Source: Eutreptiella sp. 'Long Island Sound 2002' (Eukaryota; Euglenozoa; Euglenophyceae; Eutreptiales; Eutreptiaceae). Taken from it: a stretch of 64,000 nt of DNA. Below the pieces are notes generated by a model. It was not told the origin of the DNA. It ran no database searches and saw only the letters and a program-made list of their open reading frames with translations. This document shows, piece by piece, positions 1 to 11,123 of this stretch; position 1 is the stretch's first letter, and each line of letters opens with the position of its first letter. Location of the stretch: the NCBI GenBank assembly GCA_964036045.1, contig OZ038378.1:162780811-162844810 (forward strand), given 5' to 3'. A program made the translations under genes and the position numbers.

Positions 1-395
1 GTCAGCTCCGACCAGCCCCTGACAACATGTGTATTTGGTTTGGTACAACCTTCGTTCTTGTCGGTTGTGGCCGCCTCGCCCGTCATGTGAACTTACTTGT
101 GGTCCTCAGCGCCCGGTGCACCGACCGTCCACTGTGACTTGAGCATCACACCCCCACCAGAGGGCTCAGGACCCGGTCTGCCCCAAGTAGCCCCTGGAAC
201 TCACACAGGCTTGTTTGTATGTGCACTGTCTCACCTGCCGAGCGGGAAGGAACCGTTGTCCTTTTGCTGTTTCCACATCTTCCCCAAGTTCGGGATCCTG
301 CACTCTCAACAGGACTCCTCTGCACGACCGGCCCACTGGCAGGGACTGAGGCACCACTCCACGGAGCACCGAGCACCAATAATTGGGCGACCTGA

Positions 396-672
396 AAATT
401 GCTCTGCGGGGGGGGGGTGACATGGACGCCCGCCGAAGGAGGGGGGGGGGGTTGGAGAAATGGGGTTCCGTGTCGGGCCCTTTGTTTTGTGTAAGAACGG
501 ATGTTGGCGCCGAAGGTGCAGGAACACAAAATTTGGCCCGAAAAAGTTTTTTTCCACCAATAACCCCCCCCCCCCTGCCCTGAACCTCCCCTCCTGTCAC
601 GGCGGCCAAGGAGGGGGGGGGGTTGGGAAAATGGGCTTCCGTGTCACCCCCCCCCCCCCGCAGAGCAATTTT
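396..672. repeat. Inverted repeat with poly-G/poly-C arms
   Basis: TTGCTCTGC followed by a G run and TGAC near 396-420 recurs as its reverse complement (GTCAC, C run, GCAGAGCAA) near 644-672. Between the arms, a direct repeat reading GGAGG, a G run, TTGG, then AAATGGG is present twice (about 436-470 and 609-642). The layout resembles a small foldback element. No protein is encoded. Confidence 0.55.
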
Positions 673-1017
673 TTTCCCGCCTTGTCCCGTTGCCCCGGGC
701 ATGCCCTCCCGTTTTGCGTGCACCGCGCAGTGAAGGTAGCGGTGTTCGAAGGGCCTTGTTGAAGAGTACAGTAGCAGCGGCGGCCTCCAATGAGGGTGAC
801 GTGCCTGGCAGGGCGCAGTAGCCCCTGCCAGGCCCTTGACGCTGACCCGGGCATCCCACCTGCCGGAGGGAAGGGGGCCACAGAGGCTACAGCTGGTGCA
901 ACGTTCTCTTGTGTGTGTGTGCGTGAGGGGCATGCATGCACGTGACCCTCTCCTCCAAGAACACGGCATATGGCGCCATGTGGCAATGGAGGCAGAGGGG
1001 GGGGGGGGAATGCGGTC

Positions 1018-1059
1018 CGCATTTTTCCGCATTTTCCGCATTTTTTTTCGCATTTTCCA
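1018..1059 (+). repeat. CCGCATTTT short array
   Basis: Four to five imperfect head-to-tail copies of a 9-11 base unit, CCGCATTTT(T). The same unit recurs at 1697-1783, and as CCGCAATTTT at 7322-7403 and 7680-7762. Confidence 0.8.
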
Positions 1060-1696
1060 GGCAGGTCCCTTAGTGTAATGTTCAAGAGGAAACATTCTAG
1101 TGGCATTGTCTTGTAGTCAGTTAGTTGTGAGGAACAATAGGTTTTGTGGGCGCCAGAGGCGCCGGAGAATTTTTTTTTAGGCAGACGGCAGGGGGAAATT
1201 TTTTTTGTTTGACCCTATGTGTCTATGCTCAAAATACTCAGAATTTTGTGGAGAATTCAAAAATGGATGAAAAACACAAAAAAGGATATTGACCCCGACC
1301 CGACCTCCGGGTCGGACCTTGGCTGATGGGAGCCTGAGTTGATGGGCAAATTTTTTTTGAAAAAAACTTTCCCCAGTTGTGTATATTCAAAATGAACAGC
1401 GTGTCACGGGGATCCTTTTGAGGCATGTATGTTGGGGTATCCCCCCCCCCCCCCGGGGAGCCCGGCGGTTGGGGTCAATGGGGGAGCACCTGATGCGGCA
1501 CGAACATTTAGCAGTCTGGCCTGACCAAGCAGTTGCAGCTTCTGCCCCTAGCGGTTTTGAGCCTAGTCCGTGATATTCTTGAGTTGAACTACTGCACTAA
1601 GTTGTTCCATCAAACCGTCCATGCTTTGAGCGCCCAATTGTGCAAGACGAGACGAAACATAGGGGTTTCGAGGGGCAAACACCATTCTAACAAAAC

Positions 1697-1783
1697 CGCA
1701 TTTTCTGTCGCATTTTTTGCCGCATTTTCCGCATTTTTTCCGCATTTTTCCGCATTTTTTGCCAATCCCGGCGACCGCATTTT
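1697..1783 (+). repeat. CGCATTTT short array
   Basis: Seven or more imperfect copies of CCGCATTTT with varying T runs, ending beside a poly-C tract. It belongs to the same degenerate array family as 1018-1059. Confidence 0.8.
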
Positions 1784-4244
1784 CCCCCCCCCTCTGTGGA
1801 GGGTGGCGCCAGGCCGCGTGTGTTGCTATCCTCGGTGTATGAGAGGCGGCTGTGTGGATATGATCAGGAGATCTGGGGATGATGGCCTTTGCAACACTTC
1901 CTGCAGCAACTGGTCTTATGAAGTGACAAGAAGCTGGCCAACGAGCCCCTGGTGATGCCCTCAGAGTACTTGCGGAGAAAAGGTGGCTCACACACTAATG
2001 ACACTGCTTGTCTTGCTACCGTTGGTTCACGCCGCGTGCACTAGTAGAAGGTATGCGCATCCCAGGGACAGTGTGGATGTATCCATGGACTCGGTGTGTT
2101 CGCATGGGCTGTGTTAGCGAGCCGAGACCGGGCGCACTGTGCGCGCACCATGCAGGCTGCTCTTCTTGTTTGTGGCCGTAGCCTAGTGTTTTGCTTCTTT
2201 CAGTCCTCAGGCACGGTGCTCTCCTCACGGCACACGGGACATAAGTTTGGATGCGCTTTCTCTGCACGTACATGCTTGCCCTTGCTTCTCGTTGGTTTCT
2301 CCACATTCATCTCCCAATCCTGGTGCCCATCACCAAAGTCTTCTTTAGCTTGCCAGTGGTGCGAGCAGCTTGAGGTCGTGGTGAGGCCAAAAATCATCAT
2401 CACCCTGTCTAATTGCTGTTCTCGTGCAGGGAAGTTCCAAGTTTCAGAGTTGTGGACCAGGTACCTCCGAGACGTAGGGCATGCTGTTCAGGCAGTGCGC
2501 ATGCAGTGCAAAGTTTTGTATATTGGTCAACTCTACTTCCACTTGACTCTATTTTGCATTTGCAGGCAGACCAGGTACCAACCCTATGGTCCATAGCCTC
2601 ATGTGCCCGAGTCTCTTTGGGCACAGGAGGAAGCCTCTAAGGAGGATGAGGACAACGATGGTGGTGTTTGCTGCCAATTGTGTGGCCACCATTCATTCAA
2701 CTACATTCAAGTACAAGGATGAAGGATGCACTCAGCTGACTATTTTCCATGTGGCTATTGCTGCTTTGCCCTGTTGTCCAGGTGACTGGTGTTGGATGGG
2801 CTTCCCTCCCGGTCGAATTCACTGCATGTGCGCAGTGTGCACGCAGTGCATCGACTTTCTCTGGGGGGCAAGGGTTTGCTACAATTTGTTGAGAAACTTG
2901 CATTTTTGCGCAGACCCTTCATTTTCCCTGACCAGGGCTGTGGGTTGCGCAAGCAGTCACAAATACGGAGGAATGTGGAAAAAGCATAACCGACTCCTTC
3001 CATTCGGAGGAATTGATGGGCACATGAATTTGTTTGCCAAGAGCCTGTCTGTGTGCTACTGCAGTAGTCAATGCTTGCTCGGATTGATGACGCGTGAGAG
3101 TGCTGATGGCAGATCAGTGGTTTCACTGTTGATACATTTCTGTAGTGCAGCAGAAGAGGATTGGTGAGGAATCTGTCAAAATCCCGGTGCCGGGCCAGAA
3201 TTCAGCATATAAGCCCTTATCCCAAGAATTTGTAATTCTGCGGATGATACTTGTGCTGTCTGCGACCGAGCGTGTATGCCCGTGGTTGAGTGTTGAAGTA
3301 ATGAGGCTTCCAATCATTTGTGGAGGACATTTCTGATATTTTCATCGATTTTCTATAAGGCTGCAGAGCAATCGAAAACACCGAGCACAAACATCACCAT
3401 ATAAATCATTATAAATCATAAATCATGATAAATCATTCATTCAGGCCAAACGATTTCTGCTCGAATTCCCCGTCAACTTCAATAGGACAGTGTCGGAGGC
3501 CTCTGTGGTCAATGTTTTCTCACCTCTGGCATGCCGTTCGCAATGATGGGTGCTAGGTTGCAAACAATGATGACGACTTTTTCATGCGATGCTCTACAGC
3601 TCTCCTCAAATTGTCGGTCTGATGCAGAAGAGTATTTTCACAGAACAATGGTGTGTGGGGAAGTGTTGGACGCTCGAGGTTGCAAGGAGGGGCAAAATGA
3701 AGCGTGGAAACAGTTCTTCACAAATCCATCAACTAGTTTTTGCCGGGGACTGGACCCATTTATCGTACGAACCCCCAAACCTACAAAAACCCAACCGCCT
3801 CCCACCGCACCGCAAAGTCTCACCAGTGATTTTACGTGATTTTGGGACCTCAAGCCATATGATTTGTGCTTTTTCACTGTTGTGCAAGCTGAATGGTTCC
3901 TGTCCATCTATGGCATGGACCATGCTCCAATTGGACTTGCCTTTGCCTCTGTGGCTTGTCAATCGAACACTGGGATTTGAGAACCGATCCCCAAATGGTG
4001 ATGGTGAGTGAAAATCCCTCTCAGTTTACATCGCAAATTATTTGGAGGGAGGTGGAGTGCAAACAAGGAGCCAATGATGGAATTTCATGGGATCTCTCAA
4101 ACAAGTGGGACATGCCATCATCATACAATTCCGCCCCGGTGTTGTGCATGAGGCTACAACCCGGGGACCTGCCCCCCCCTTCCCGTTCTGATGGTGGAAT
4201 GGTGCCTTTTTGATGTCACAGGCACTTTTGTTGTGCCCCGGCTC

Positions 4245-5915
4245 ATGATGGGGCACATTGCTCTGCTCCCTCATCTGCTCGTAAGCGCCCTCTTTGTCGT
4301 ATCCCTGGGGTTCACATCGGCCACGCCCACTGAAAAGCCCACGCCGGACCAGTTGTGGGCCAACTTCACACGGAACCACAACGACTGGCTCCAGGGCCAA
4401 CAGTACTGCCTCAAATGGTGCAAGAGGGCGCAGCTGAATGCAACGGCCAATGTTTTCAGCGATTTTGAGGTTGGGTCCGGGAGCTGGAGCCGTGCCATGG
4501 CACTCCCGCCCTACGAGGGCGAAAACCAGCAGAACACCGCGCGCGTATTCAACCGGACCTGCTGCCACGTGTGCACTCAGGAATGCTTCACCACAGTTCG
4601 CGACAGCCGCGCGGAGGAGCACACGGCAGACGTGACGCTTGCGACGGTGGTCACAATGGAACGGCTTGATGCGGTGGTGCAGATGCGGAAGGTCTGGTCA
4701 GGACCCATGGTGCTGATGTTCTACTTTCTGGTGCTTCCCACTGGGCCCACCAACAACACTGCCGAGGTTGCAACTGCGCGGCAGCAGATCCGCACCCTCG
4801 TGGCCAAATGGCCCCAGACGCTGGTGCTGGAGTACGTGCACCGCTCTCACCTGGAGCTGCCGCTCCTGCCCATTAACGCGCTGCGCAACGCAGCCCTGGA
4901 TTGCGCGCGCACGCGCTACCTTTTCCCGGTGGATGCCGACTTCCTTCCGTCGGTGGGGATGCACGATGCACTGCAGAATGCTGCACGCGAGCTCCTGAAT
5001 AAGGGCGCGCGCGCGCTCGTCGTGCCGCATTTCGAAGTTACGGAGTGTCGCGTCGTAGTGATGCGGCTGAAGACAGCGGATGAGTATCCAAGAAACTTCA
5101 CAGCGCTGCACCAGATGCTCGGTCAAGGCGTTATGCGGCCGTTCCATGCCGAGACATTAGAGATTCTCACAGGCCTCCGAGGGCTCCCGAAGAATTACGG
5201 GTGCCCGAGGAAACCGCCGCAGCTCGTGCACAACATTGAGGGCATCCGTGTCACGCGATATGACCTGTGGTACGACGCGAGTCGCGTGCTCGAGGGACGG
5301 AACGCGACGGAGCTGCCCAGGGGACGTCCATGGCCGGCGGGTAGCATGGGCAATGCGACGGAGTGGTTCCAGCTCGATGCGTCTGAAACCGATAACCTCT
5401 GCGACAGAAAGAACCCAACCTACATCGACCGGTGGGAGCCGTACGTGTGCTTCGGCCGTGTGTCCGCTAAGGGGCTGGTGATGCGCTACAACGAACTGCT
5501 CGTGGGGCGCTTCTACAACAAAGTGCAGCTCGTTTCGGCGCTGAGGGCCAAGCGCTTCCGCTTCTACACGCTGCTGCGGCACTTCCTGGCGCACAAGTCC
5601 CACAGGCCGTCCCGCTGGCAGCGGAAGCTGGGGGGCTGGTTCGCGGTGCGCATGCGGCTGCTGGTGGACAGCAGCTTGAGGGACGTCAAGCGCAGTTTCG
5701 GCGGCTGCGATGCGAACAACCTCAAGCTGGTGGCGAAAGGGAAAAGGCCCTTGGTCAAAGACAAATTGTTGGTGGAGGTGCGCCCCCTCGCGCGTGTGTC
5801 AGGGGAGACCGGGCAACGGTCCTCGGACATCGGTCCAGCTGAACCGCGCCCCGAGCGCCCTCCTTTGTCGTGTGTGCAGCCTTCTGCCTCCCTGCCTCCA
5901 TGGCCCACCCCCTGA
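4245..5915 (+). CDS. GT49 family (LARGE/B4GAT1-like) glycosyltransferase, copy 1
   Basis: Predicted Golgi/ER glycosyltransferase of family 49, which in animals adds glucuronate or xylose-glucuronate units to glycans; the substrate here is unknown. The frame gives 556 residues from the ATG at 4245 (ATG at 4248 is equally possible), chosen because a hydrophobic leader (about residues 4-24) follows directly. A cysteine-rich lumenal stem (RTCCHVCTQECF) precedes the GT49 domain, which starts at TADVTLATVVT (about residue 125). The metal-binding DxD reads VDADFLPS (about 228), and the C-terminal lobe has WEPYVCFGR and GRFYNKVQLVSALRAKRF. Seven N-glycosylation sequons are visible. The gene is a single exon, whereas its paralogue at 23398-28448 has an intron at the position corresponding to GAG|GTT. 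The last ~50 residues diverge from the paralogue, so the 3' end is uncertain. Stop is TGA. Confidence 0.88.
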   Translation: MMGHIALLPHLLVSALFVVSLGFTSATPTEKPTPDQLWANFTRNHNDWLQGQQYCLKWCKRAQLNATANVFSDFEVGSGSWSRAMALPPYEGENQQNTARVFNRTCCHVCTQECFTTVRDSRAEEHTADVTLATVVTMERLDAVVQMRKVWSGPMVLMFYFLVLPTGPTNNTAEVATARQQIRTLVAKWPQTLVLEYVHRSHLELPLLPINALRNAALDCARTRYLFPVDADFLPSVGMHDALQNAARELLNKGARALVVPHFEVTECRVVVMRLKTADEYPRNFTALHQMLGQGVMRPFHAETLEILTGLRGLPKNYGCPRKPPQLVHNIEGIRVTRYDLWYDASRVLEGRNATELPRGRPWPAGSMGNATEWFQLDASETDNLCDRKNPTYIDRWEPYVCFGRVSAKGLVMRYNELLVGRFYNKVQLVSALRAKRFRFYTLLRHFLAHKSHRPSRWQRKLGGWFAVRMRLLVDSSLRDVKRSFGGCDANNLKLVAKGKRPLVKDKLLVEVRPLARVSGETGQRSSDIGPAEPRPERPPLSCVQPSASLPPWPTP

Positions 5916-6867
5916 GGAGGTGGTATGTTCGGCCGCAGGGGAGGGGGCAAGTGGTCCGGGGGGGGGGGGGGGGCAGGTCGCTTGTTTTTCCTTGATTGGC
6001 GACGAGATCGGGGATCCCAAGTATTTCGTGCCAATCACCCCCTGGTTCTCCTCGTTCCTGTATCCTGAAGGGGCAGAGGGCCAAGAGGGGAGGGTTTGAG
6101 TGGGGGGCGGATTGGACGGAGCCCCTGATGTTTGACCCTGGGATGATGATTTTCTGAACTCGGATGATCCCCTACCCTGCCTAGGTTAGGTCCCGCTCCC
6201 ACGCGAGGATAGGGAATGGCAGCTGCAGTTGATGCCATGCAGGCTTGGTCAACACCGCAATGCTGTTGGTGTTCTTTACAGCCTCAGGCCATTCCGCCTG
6301 TTGTGGTGTGGATGTTGAATGCGTTGGTGCCATGACCTGCCACTGCGGTGGGCCAACGCAGCTGCGAGGTGGGGGTGAACAGGGCCTTTGAAACCGGAGG
6401 GGTGGGCCCTTGACCCGGGCCCACACGAAGTGGCGCCAGAAACGCTGCAGCGATGGTGTTTTCAGGGGCAGTGGCCCAATTTATGGAGTGAATGGGTGAA
6501 TCGGTGAAAGGAGTGACTGGCACCACAATCTCTCCCTCCCTCCCTCCGTCCCTCCCTCCCACCGATTTTACTCTCCTCCCTTTGTTGGCCTTGTGGGCAG
6601 GCTTGTGGTGGATTGTCTGCAAAACATGTAGCCCCCTGGGAACATATGTCACCGAAAACCCATACCTCACCCTAAGCATAATTGTACAGGGCACTAGAAC
6701 ACAATGTGCAGCATTTTTCAGCAAGTTCTGGAGGTCCTCACTGCCCAGGAGGACTCAAGCCAATCATGACACAGCCCCTGTTTCCCTCTACAATCGGCAC
6801 ACAATCACGTTCCGCTAAGCTTGTGAAAAACCATGTGAAAACCTTGTGAAAAACTGTGGTCAGAAAA

Positions 6868-7096
6868 CGATGGTCACACCGGGTCCCGGTGCTTAGAGAA
6901 GGCGGTGCTTGTGCAGGAGGTTGGTACCGCCCTCCGGCGGCAGCAAGCGGTTGGGAGACGTACCAAAGGCGAAGCTTGTGCACCGTGCGGAACAGCAGCA
7001 CATCGAACAAGGCTGGAAGCACCGCCTCGTCCAAGCACCAGGACCCGGTGTGACCGTCGTTTTCCAGACTGTCCTGGTGCTTGCGCAAGGGGGGAG
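6868..7096. repeat. Inverted repeat and hairpin, dispersed CTAAGCACC family
   Basis: The right part (7032-7083) has a perfect 13-bp stem, CAAGCACCAGGAC (7032-7044) against GTCCTGGTGCTTG (7071-7083), followed by GCGCAAGG and a G run. The left part (6868-6906) repeats the same sequence in inverse orientation (GGTCACACCGGGTCCCGGTG). The unit recurs at many other places in the window. Confidence 0.75.
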
Positions 7097-7321
7097 GGGT
7101 ACATTCAACTACATGCCTTCCGCAGCCCAGCAGCGCTTTGGCGTATGGTGATTGGAGGAAGGGTCCCTGGTAAACCCACCAATCGCATTTTGGGTAGGGC
7201 TTTGGCTCTGTGTCTTAACAATTGCCAGCCCCTAGACCCCACAGTGACGGTCGGACCATCTCCTGCACATTTCTGTCCCACTCTTTTTGGTCTTAGGCAG
7301 GGGGGGGGGGGGAATTGAGGT

Positions 7322-7403
7322 CCGCAATTTTCCGCAATTTTCCGCAATTTCGCAATTTTCCGCAAATTTATCGCAATTTTCTGCAATTTTCCCTCAATTT
7401 TTC
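7322..7403 (+). repeat. CCGCAATTTT array
   Basis: About seven imperfect 9-11 bp units of CCGCAATTTT, directly after a poly-G run. It is the AATTTT variant of the array family seen at 1018 and 1697. Confidence 0.8.
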
Positions 7404-7679
7404 TGCTTTGCCCTTCTTACGTGCCTGCAGGTGACCCTTGCTGTCAATGCTGAACCATACTGGTGTACACAATTTTGTAGAACAATGAGACTCCTTTTTG
7501 CCCACGCTTGAAGATGACAACATCCGCCGCCTTCGGTTCATGCTTCAATTCCATGGTGATATTGAGGGGCGCCTCCTGTAATTGTGCTGCCCATGGACCT
7601 TTTGTATGACTGAAAAAAATCTGAGCCACCTGTCCAGAATTGTTGCACTTTGAGGGTTACGGAGGGTTGCTTACAATGT

Positions 7680-7762
7680 CGCAAAATTTCCCGCAATTTT
7701 CCGCAATTTTCCCGCAATTTTCCACAAGTTTCCCGCAATTTCCCTGCAATTTTTCGCAATTG
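7680..7762 (+). repeat. CCCGCAATTTT array
   Basis: About eight imperfect units of (C)CCGCAATTTT, followed by a poly-C tract at about 7771-7782. Same family as 7322-7403, with both copies abutting homopolymers. Confidence 0.8.
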
Positions 7763-8779
7763 GTTTTGACCCCCCCCCCCCCACCGCAATTCCCCCCCCC
7801 CTGTCATAGGAGCCCAACCCCTTTGGTCATGGGAGTCCAACCCAACTCCCCTTTGGAACCTGCACTCCACAGCAAACCCTCTCCTCTTGACCTCCTCCGT
7901 GCGCAGTGTCACGGAGGGGGAGCTTGTTGAGCATGATCAACAATAATTTGTAGCAGCCGTCCAACTTGCATTCTGCAACTTTCAAGAGCCATGCGTTCTG
8001 GCTCCAATCCTTGCCTACATAAAGCCACAACCCAAAGAGGCACATTCGAAAGTGCCGAATAGCGCGTATGCCATCTGCCTTGCTGAGACCTACCTCAGCG
8101 GCTTGCAACTCCTGCTTAAACGTGAAACCGTTTTTGTGTCCAGCAAATCCACCAGCAGATGTCTTGACAGGAGGCAAGCCTGCCGAACCCTGACCCCAAT
8201 TGCGTGAAGGCATGTATTTTTGCAAATCCGTTTGTCTGTTTGTCTCTTCTAGGGCTCTACGAATTGGGAGGCGCTATGAAACGGAAGCAGCCAAGTCCGC
8301 ATGTCGGGGCGTATGCAGGTGCGGTGGAGCGTTCGCTTGTTCTGGGTACGAGCGCCTTGGTCCGCCCTAGAGCGCCTTGCGGCACCAGAGTGCACAATGC
8401 GGTGCCGACCCGAGACCTCACCCTGGAGCGCCTCGCTACTACGGCTGCTGCTGGTGATGATAATGATGCCGAGGTTTGGGATGCTCATGCAGGTGAACTT
8501 GGAGCCACAAGGGGACGCGGTCCGATCCCACCGAGAGGACCCAGGCGGCTCCTGGCGGCACAACGTGGGTGCAGTCGAGCACCTGGAGCAATGCGTGCGA
8601 AGGGCCATCATAGGGCCTCTCCCGGTTGCAACTCCCGAAGGCAAGCGTGCAGCGCAGCATTCGGTGCGCCCTCGACCATCGGCGTGGTTTCGGTGTGTTT
8701 GTTTAGACTCAACAACGGGTCCACAGGGGCAGGGGGTGCCACACCTTTCAAATCGGGTGTTCTGGGAGTCAGAAAATTG

Positions 8780-9081
8780 CCCTTTCAGAATGATGCCACA
8801 TTTGTCTCAGTTTAATGTGAGGCCAGAGACCACCTTGAACTATTCCCTGGCATCCAGCAACTTTCGGACTTTCCGATGCAATTCGTGTCTCGTGGGTATT
8901 ACACATAATTCATCGACATATAAATATAAGTAAGGATCCGTTCCCCGGAGGGAACTCAAACGATACAGCAGGATTGCCACACAAAACGAGAACAACAAGG
9001 GCGAGAAGGGGTCCCCCTGCCCTGTACCCGCTCTGGGAACAAACAGGACCTCCGGGACCACGCCCTGCCCCGCCAGTGCCC
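8780..9081 (-). pseudogene. Non-LTR reverse transcriptase fragment
   Basis: Read on the minus strand, this keeps the RT core: motif B as GTGQGDPFSPLLF, motif C as YLYVDELCV (second Asp of YVDD replaced by Glu), then the D/E region FKVVSGLTLN and DKCGIILKG. The frame is crossed by TAG before HWLGALAG, by TAG between LLDARE and FKVVSGL, and by TGA (8807-8809) between LTLN and DKCG. The element is truncated on both sides and lacks the endonuclease. The sequence differs clearly from LINE-A and LINE-B, so it is a third RT lineage. It cannot be active because motif C is altered and the domain is incomplete. Confidence 0.8.
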
Positions 9082-9626
9082 CCAGCCAGTGCTATGCTAG
9101 CGGCTATCTAGGTCTTTCCTGCCCTGGGGTCTGATACGGTCGGGGTCTTGCAGCCATGCGAGTCCTCCCCACTTTGGGGCACCCGGTGCAGCAAGGCATA
9201 TGTAGCCATTTGAGTTCTCCCACTTTGGGGAATATGAGTTGCATCAATCACCGAGGCTCGTCCCTTTCTACCCTTATGGAGCTACACAATATGATTTTCG
9301 GAATGCGCTTGATTTTGGAATGAGGTTGATGTTTGTGCTTTGTGTCGTCAAGAGTACACCACCACAGTGTGTGGCAGTGTGTGGTGAATGTGGGGAGCAC
9401 TTTGGCGACCGTACACCATGTGCACATTGCGCACAACGATTTCGCAGATTGGGCCGCCATGGCGCGCTGCTAATTGCAAGTGCGGCGGACATTGCTAGAG
9501 AGCTAAATCCAGCAGGCCAAGGACCTGGTTCGGATTCAGCAGAAGGGGAGGGTTACAAACACAAACCGGACTCGTTTTTGGGTCAGCGCAAATGGTGCTA
9601 CTGCCTCATGGGTGTAAACCTCCACT

Positions 9627-9750
9627 TCTGCTGAATCCGAACCATTGCTAACCACAGGCATATGCATGTGCTATCTACTGGCCTTGCCATGCCTGCTCCT
9701 ATAAAAGACGCGGTATTCGATGCCCATGCCGTCCTCCTCGCTGTAATCTG
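9627..9750 (+). repeat. Dispersed ~120-bp repeat, copy 1
   Basis: Begins near TGCTGAATCCGAACCATTG and runs through GGCCTTGCCATGCCTGCTCC and a TATAAAAG-like box. It is about 80% identical by eye to 12159-12285, which is 2.5 kb away in the same orientation. The TATA-like box within a conserved block suggests promoter or retroposon origin, but no coding sequence follows. Confidence 0.7.
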
Positions 9751-9930
9751 CTGAGGTTTGGTGCTGGGGAGCTAAGGGGAACACCTGATGCGGCACGCGG
9801 GTGGAGATTTAGGCTTGGTGCCCAACCAAGCACCCATAGTCTTGCGGGTAGCCAAGCCGTACACGCTGTAGTTAGACCCACTACCCGCCCCCCCCCCCCC
9901 TTGCATAGTAATCGCCCTTGCATACCCCCT

Positions 9931-9990
9931 CCCCCCTTGCGCATGCACGGCCTTGTCTAAGCACGGGGTGGGCATTGAACCGCCGTTTTG
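9931..9990 (+). repeat. Dispersed hairpin unit (CCTTGTCTAAGCAC family)
   Basis: A C run, TTGCGCATGCACGG and CCTTGTCTAAGCACGGGG lie together, followed by GGGCATTGAACCGCCGTTTTGA. The last block is repeated almost exactly at about 10435-10458. Same family as the hairpin at 7032-7083. Confidence 0.65.
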
Positions 9991-10416
9991 AGGAAATTTT
10001 GAGACCACTGTTTTTTTGGTCCAGGTTGGAGGATTGGGTGTTTGTGGAGCACTTGTACAGGGAAAGAGGGGCTCAGTCATGTCTGTGATGGTGTATTCTG
10101 TTCATAACAACATTCTACCACACATTGCCACCCCATGCTGTTTGCTCTGATGTGAATTTCGGCCATGGCTAATAATGTTATTCCTGGCAGGGCTGTCATG
10201 TACGTTCGGAGCAGTGGGGAACATGCGTCTGCCACTAATGTTGGTCCCTCTCGTCATGGGGACAACTACATCGATTTGAATCCGATCCACCCGATGCCAC
10301 TGACAGTGAATAATGACAAGCAGAACATTTGGAGAGTTGCTTGTATTGTACCATGCCTTGTGCAAGTTTCCAGACCCGTGTGTGCTTTGCTGTCATGTGT
10401 GTGGCACACATGCACA

Positions 10417-10495
10417 GCCTTGTCTAAGCACGGGGTGGGCGTTGAACCGCTGTTTTGACCTGACTTTTGGGACTGCGACCGTGCTTGCGCAAGGC
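10417..10495 (+). repeat. Dispersed hairpin unit (CCTTGTCTAAGCAC family)
   Basis: The left arm GCCTTGTCTAAGCACGG (10417-10433) pairs with the right arm CCGTGCTTGCGCAAGGC (10479-10495), 14 of 17 positions matching, around a ~45-base loop that contains TTGAACCGCTGTTTTGACC. A G-rich tract follows. Confidence 0.75.
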
Positions 10496-11123
10496 AGCGG
10501 GGTGGGCGGGGTGGGGGGGTAGTAAGCCGTGGGGCGAGGGAACTGTCACTTTCTGTTTTGCAAATTTACTCAGAACGTGGGATACTGTGGGATACTGAGC
10601 TTCTTGTGTTCGTTTGCTGGCCGGACAAGGTGGTATTATTGGTGCAGTGCTGTGTAATTCAGATTTCTTGCATCCAAGGCCTTCCACTGGACCCTGTATC
10701 ATGTAGAACACTTCAGTGTTTCGCAATTTTAGCCATGGGTGTTGGGGGGCATATTTCGTCCTGTGCGCGCGTTGTGCACAAAGTTTGTACAGGACCATAC
10801 CCAAATTGCATAGTGCTGAGTATCAATAACAATGAGCCTTGTTGTGCAATTATATGACTTGCTTGCATGCCTAGCCCTCAATTCTAGTGCATTTGTGTGT
10901 GTTGTTGTGCATGTCACTCAAAAAGGGTACCCAATTCGGTGCTATGGTGATACATTCGGGTACCCTGTTTGGGGCCTCCACTACTCTGCCGTCTCTCAGA
11001 CCTTCATGTCCACATCGATGGAAAGGGGGTACCGGGTGTGGTCACCTCCACCGCCACCCTCTCCAAGTCAGCCTGGCCTAGCCGCATCGCCAGAGACTAA
11101 GCGGCGCGATCGCCAGAGGCTAA

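Larger units (their letters stand above)
1..4190. other. Gene-poor repeat region
   Basis: No reading frame here shows a recognisable domain or convincing protein-like composition. The stretch holds an inverted repeat built on G/C homopolymers (about 396-672), two CGCATTTT arrays (1018-1059 and 1697-1783), a small AT-rich ATAAATCAT cluster near 3404-3438, and variants of a short GCGCAGTGTGCACGCAGTGC-like motif near 2497 and 2830. The open frames on both strands look like chance frames through low-complexity DNA. Confidence 0.6.
5916..8779. other. Repeat-rich intergenic stretch
   Basis: No gene is supported. It holds a long poly-G run (about 5959-5976), a CTCC-rich stretch (6530-6562), an inverted repeat with dispersed-hairpin copies (6868-7096), and two CGCAATTTT arrays (7322-7403, 7680-7762). 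A GC-rich block at about 8270-8680 is open in several frames on both strands. It directly follows the - strand RT remnant, but no domain is recognised in it. Confidence 0.5.
9082..11123. other. Intergenic stretch with dispersed repeats
   Basis: No gene is supported. It contains one copy of a ~120-bp dispersed repeat (9627-9750), two CTAAGCAC hairpin units (9931-9990 and 10417-10495) and a poly-C run near 9888-9900. Confidence 0.5.

Noticed and set aside
97-1106. Overlapping frames of 60-309 codons on both strands
   Set aside because: They run through poly-G/poly-C and CGCATTTT repeats and have low-complexity Pro/Gly translations.
4038-5603. Minus-strand frames opposite GT49 copy 1
   Set aside because: Antisense shadows of the well-supported plus-strand gene; the same shadows occur opposite copy 2.
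8270-8680. GC-rich block as continuation of the RT fragment or as a plus-strand gene
   Set aside because: Both strands are open and neither translation shows RT connection-domain or other motifs.
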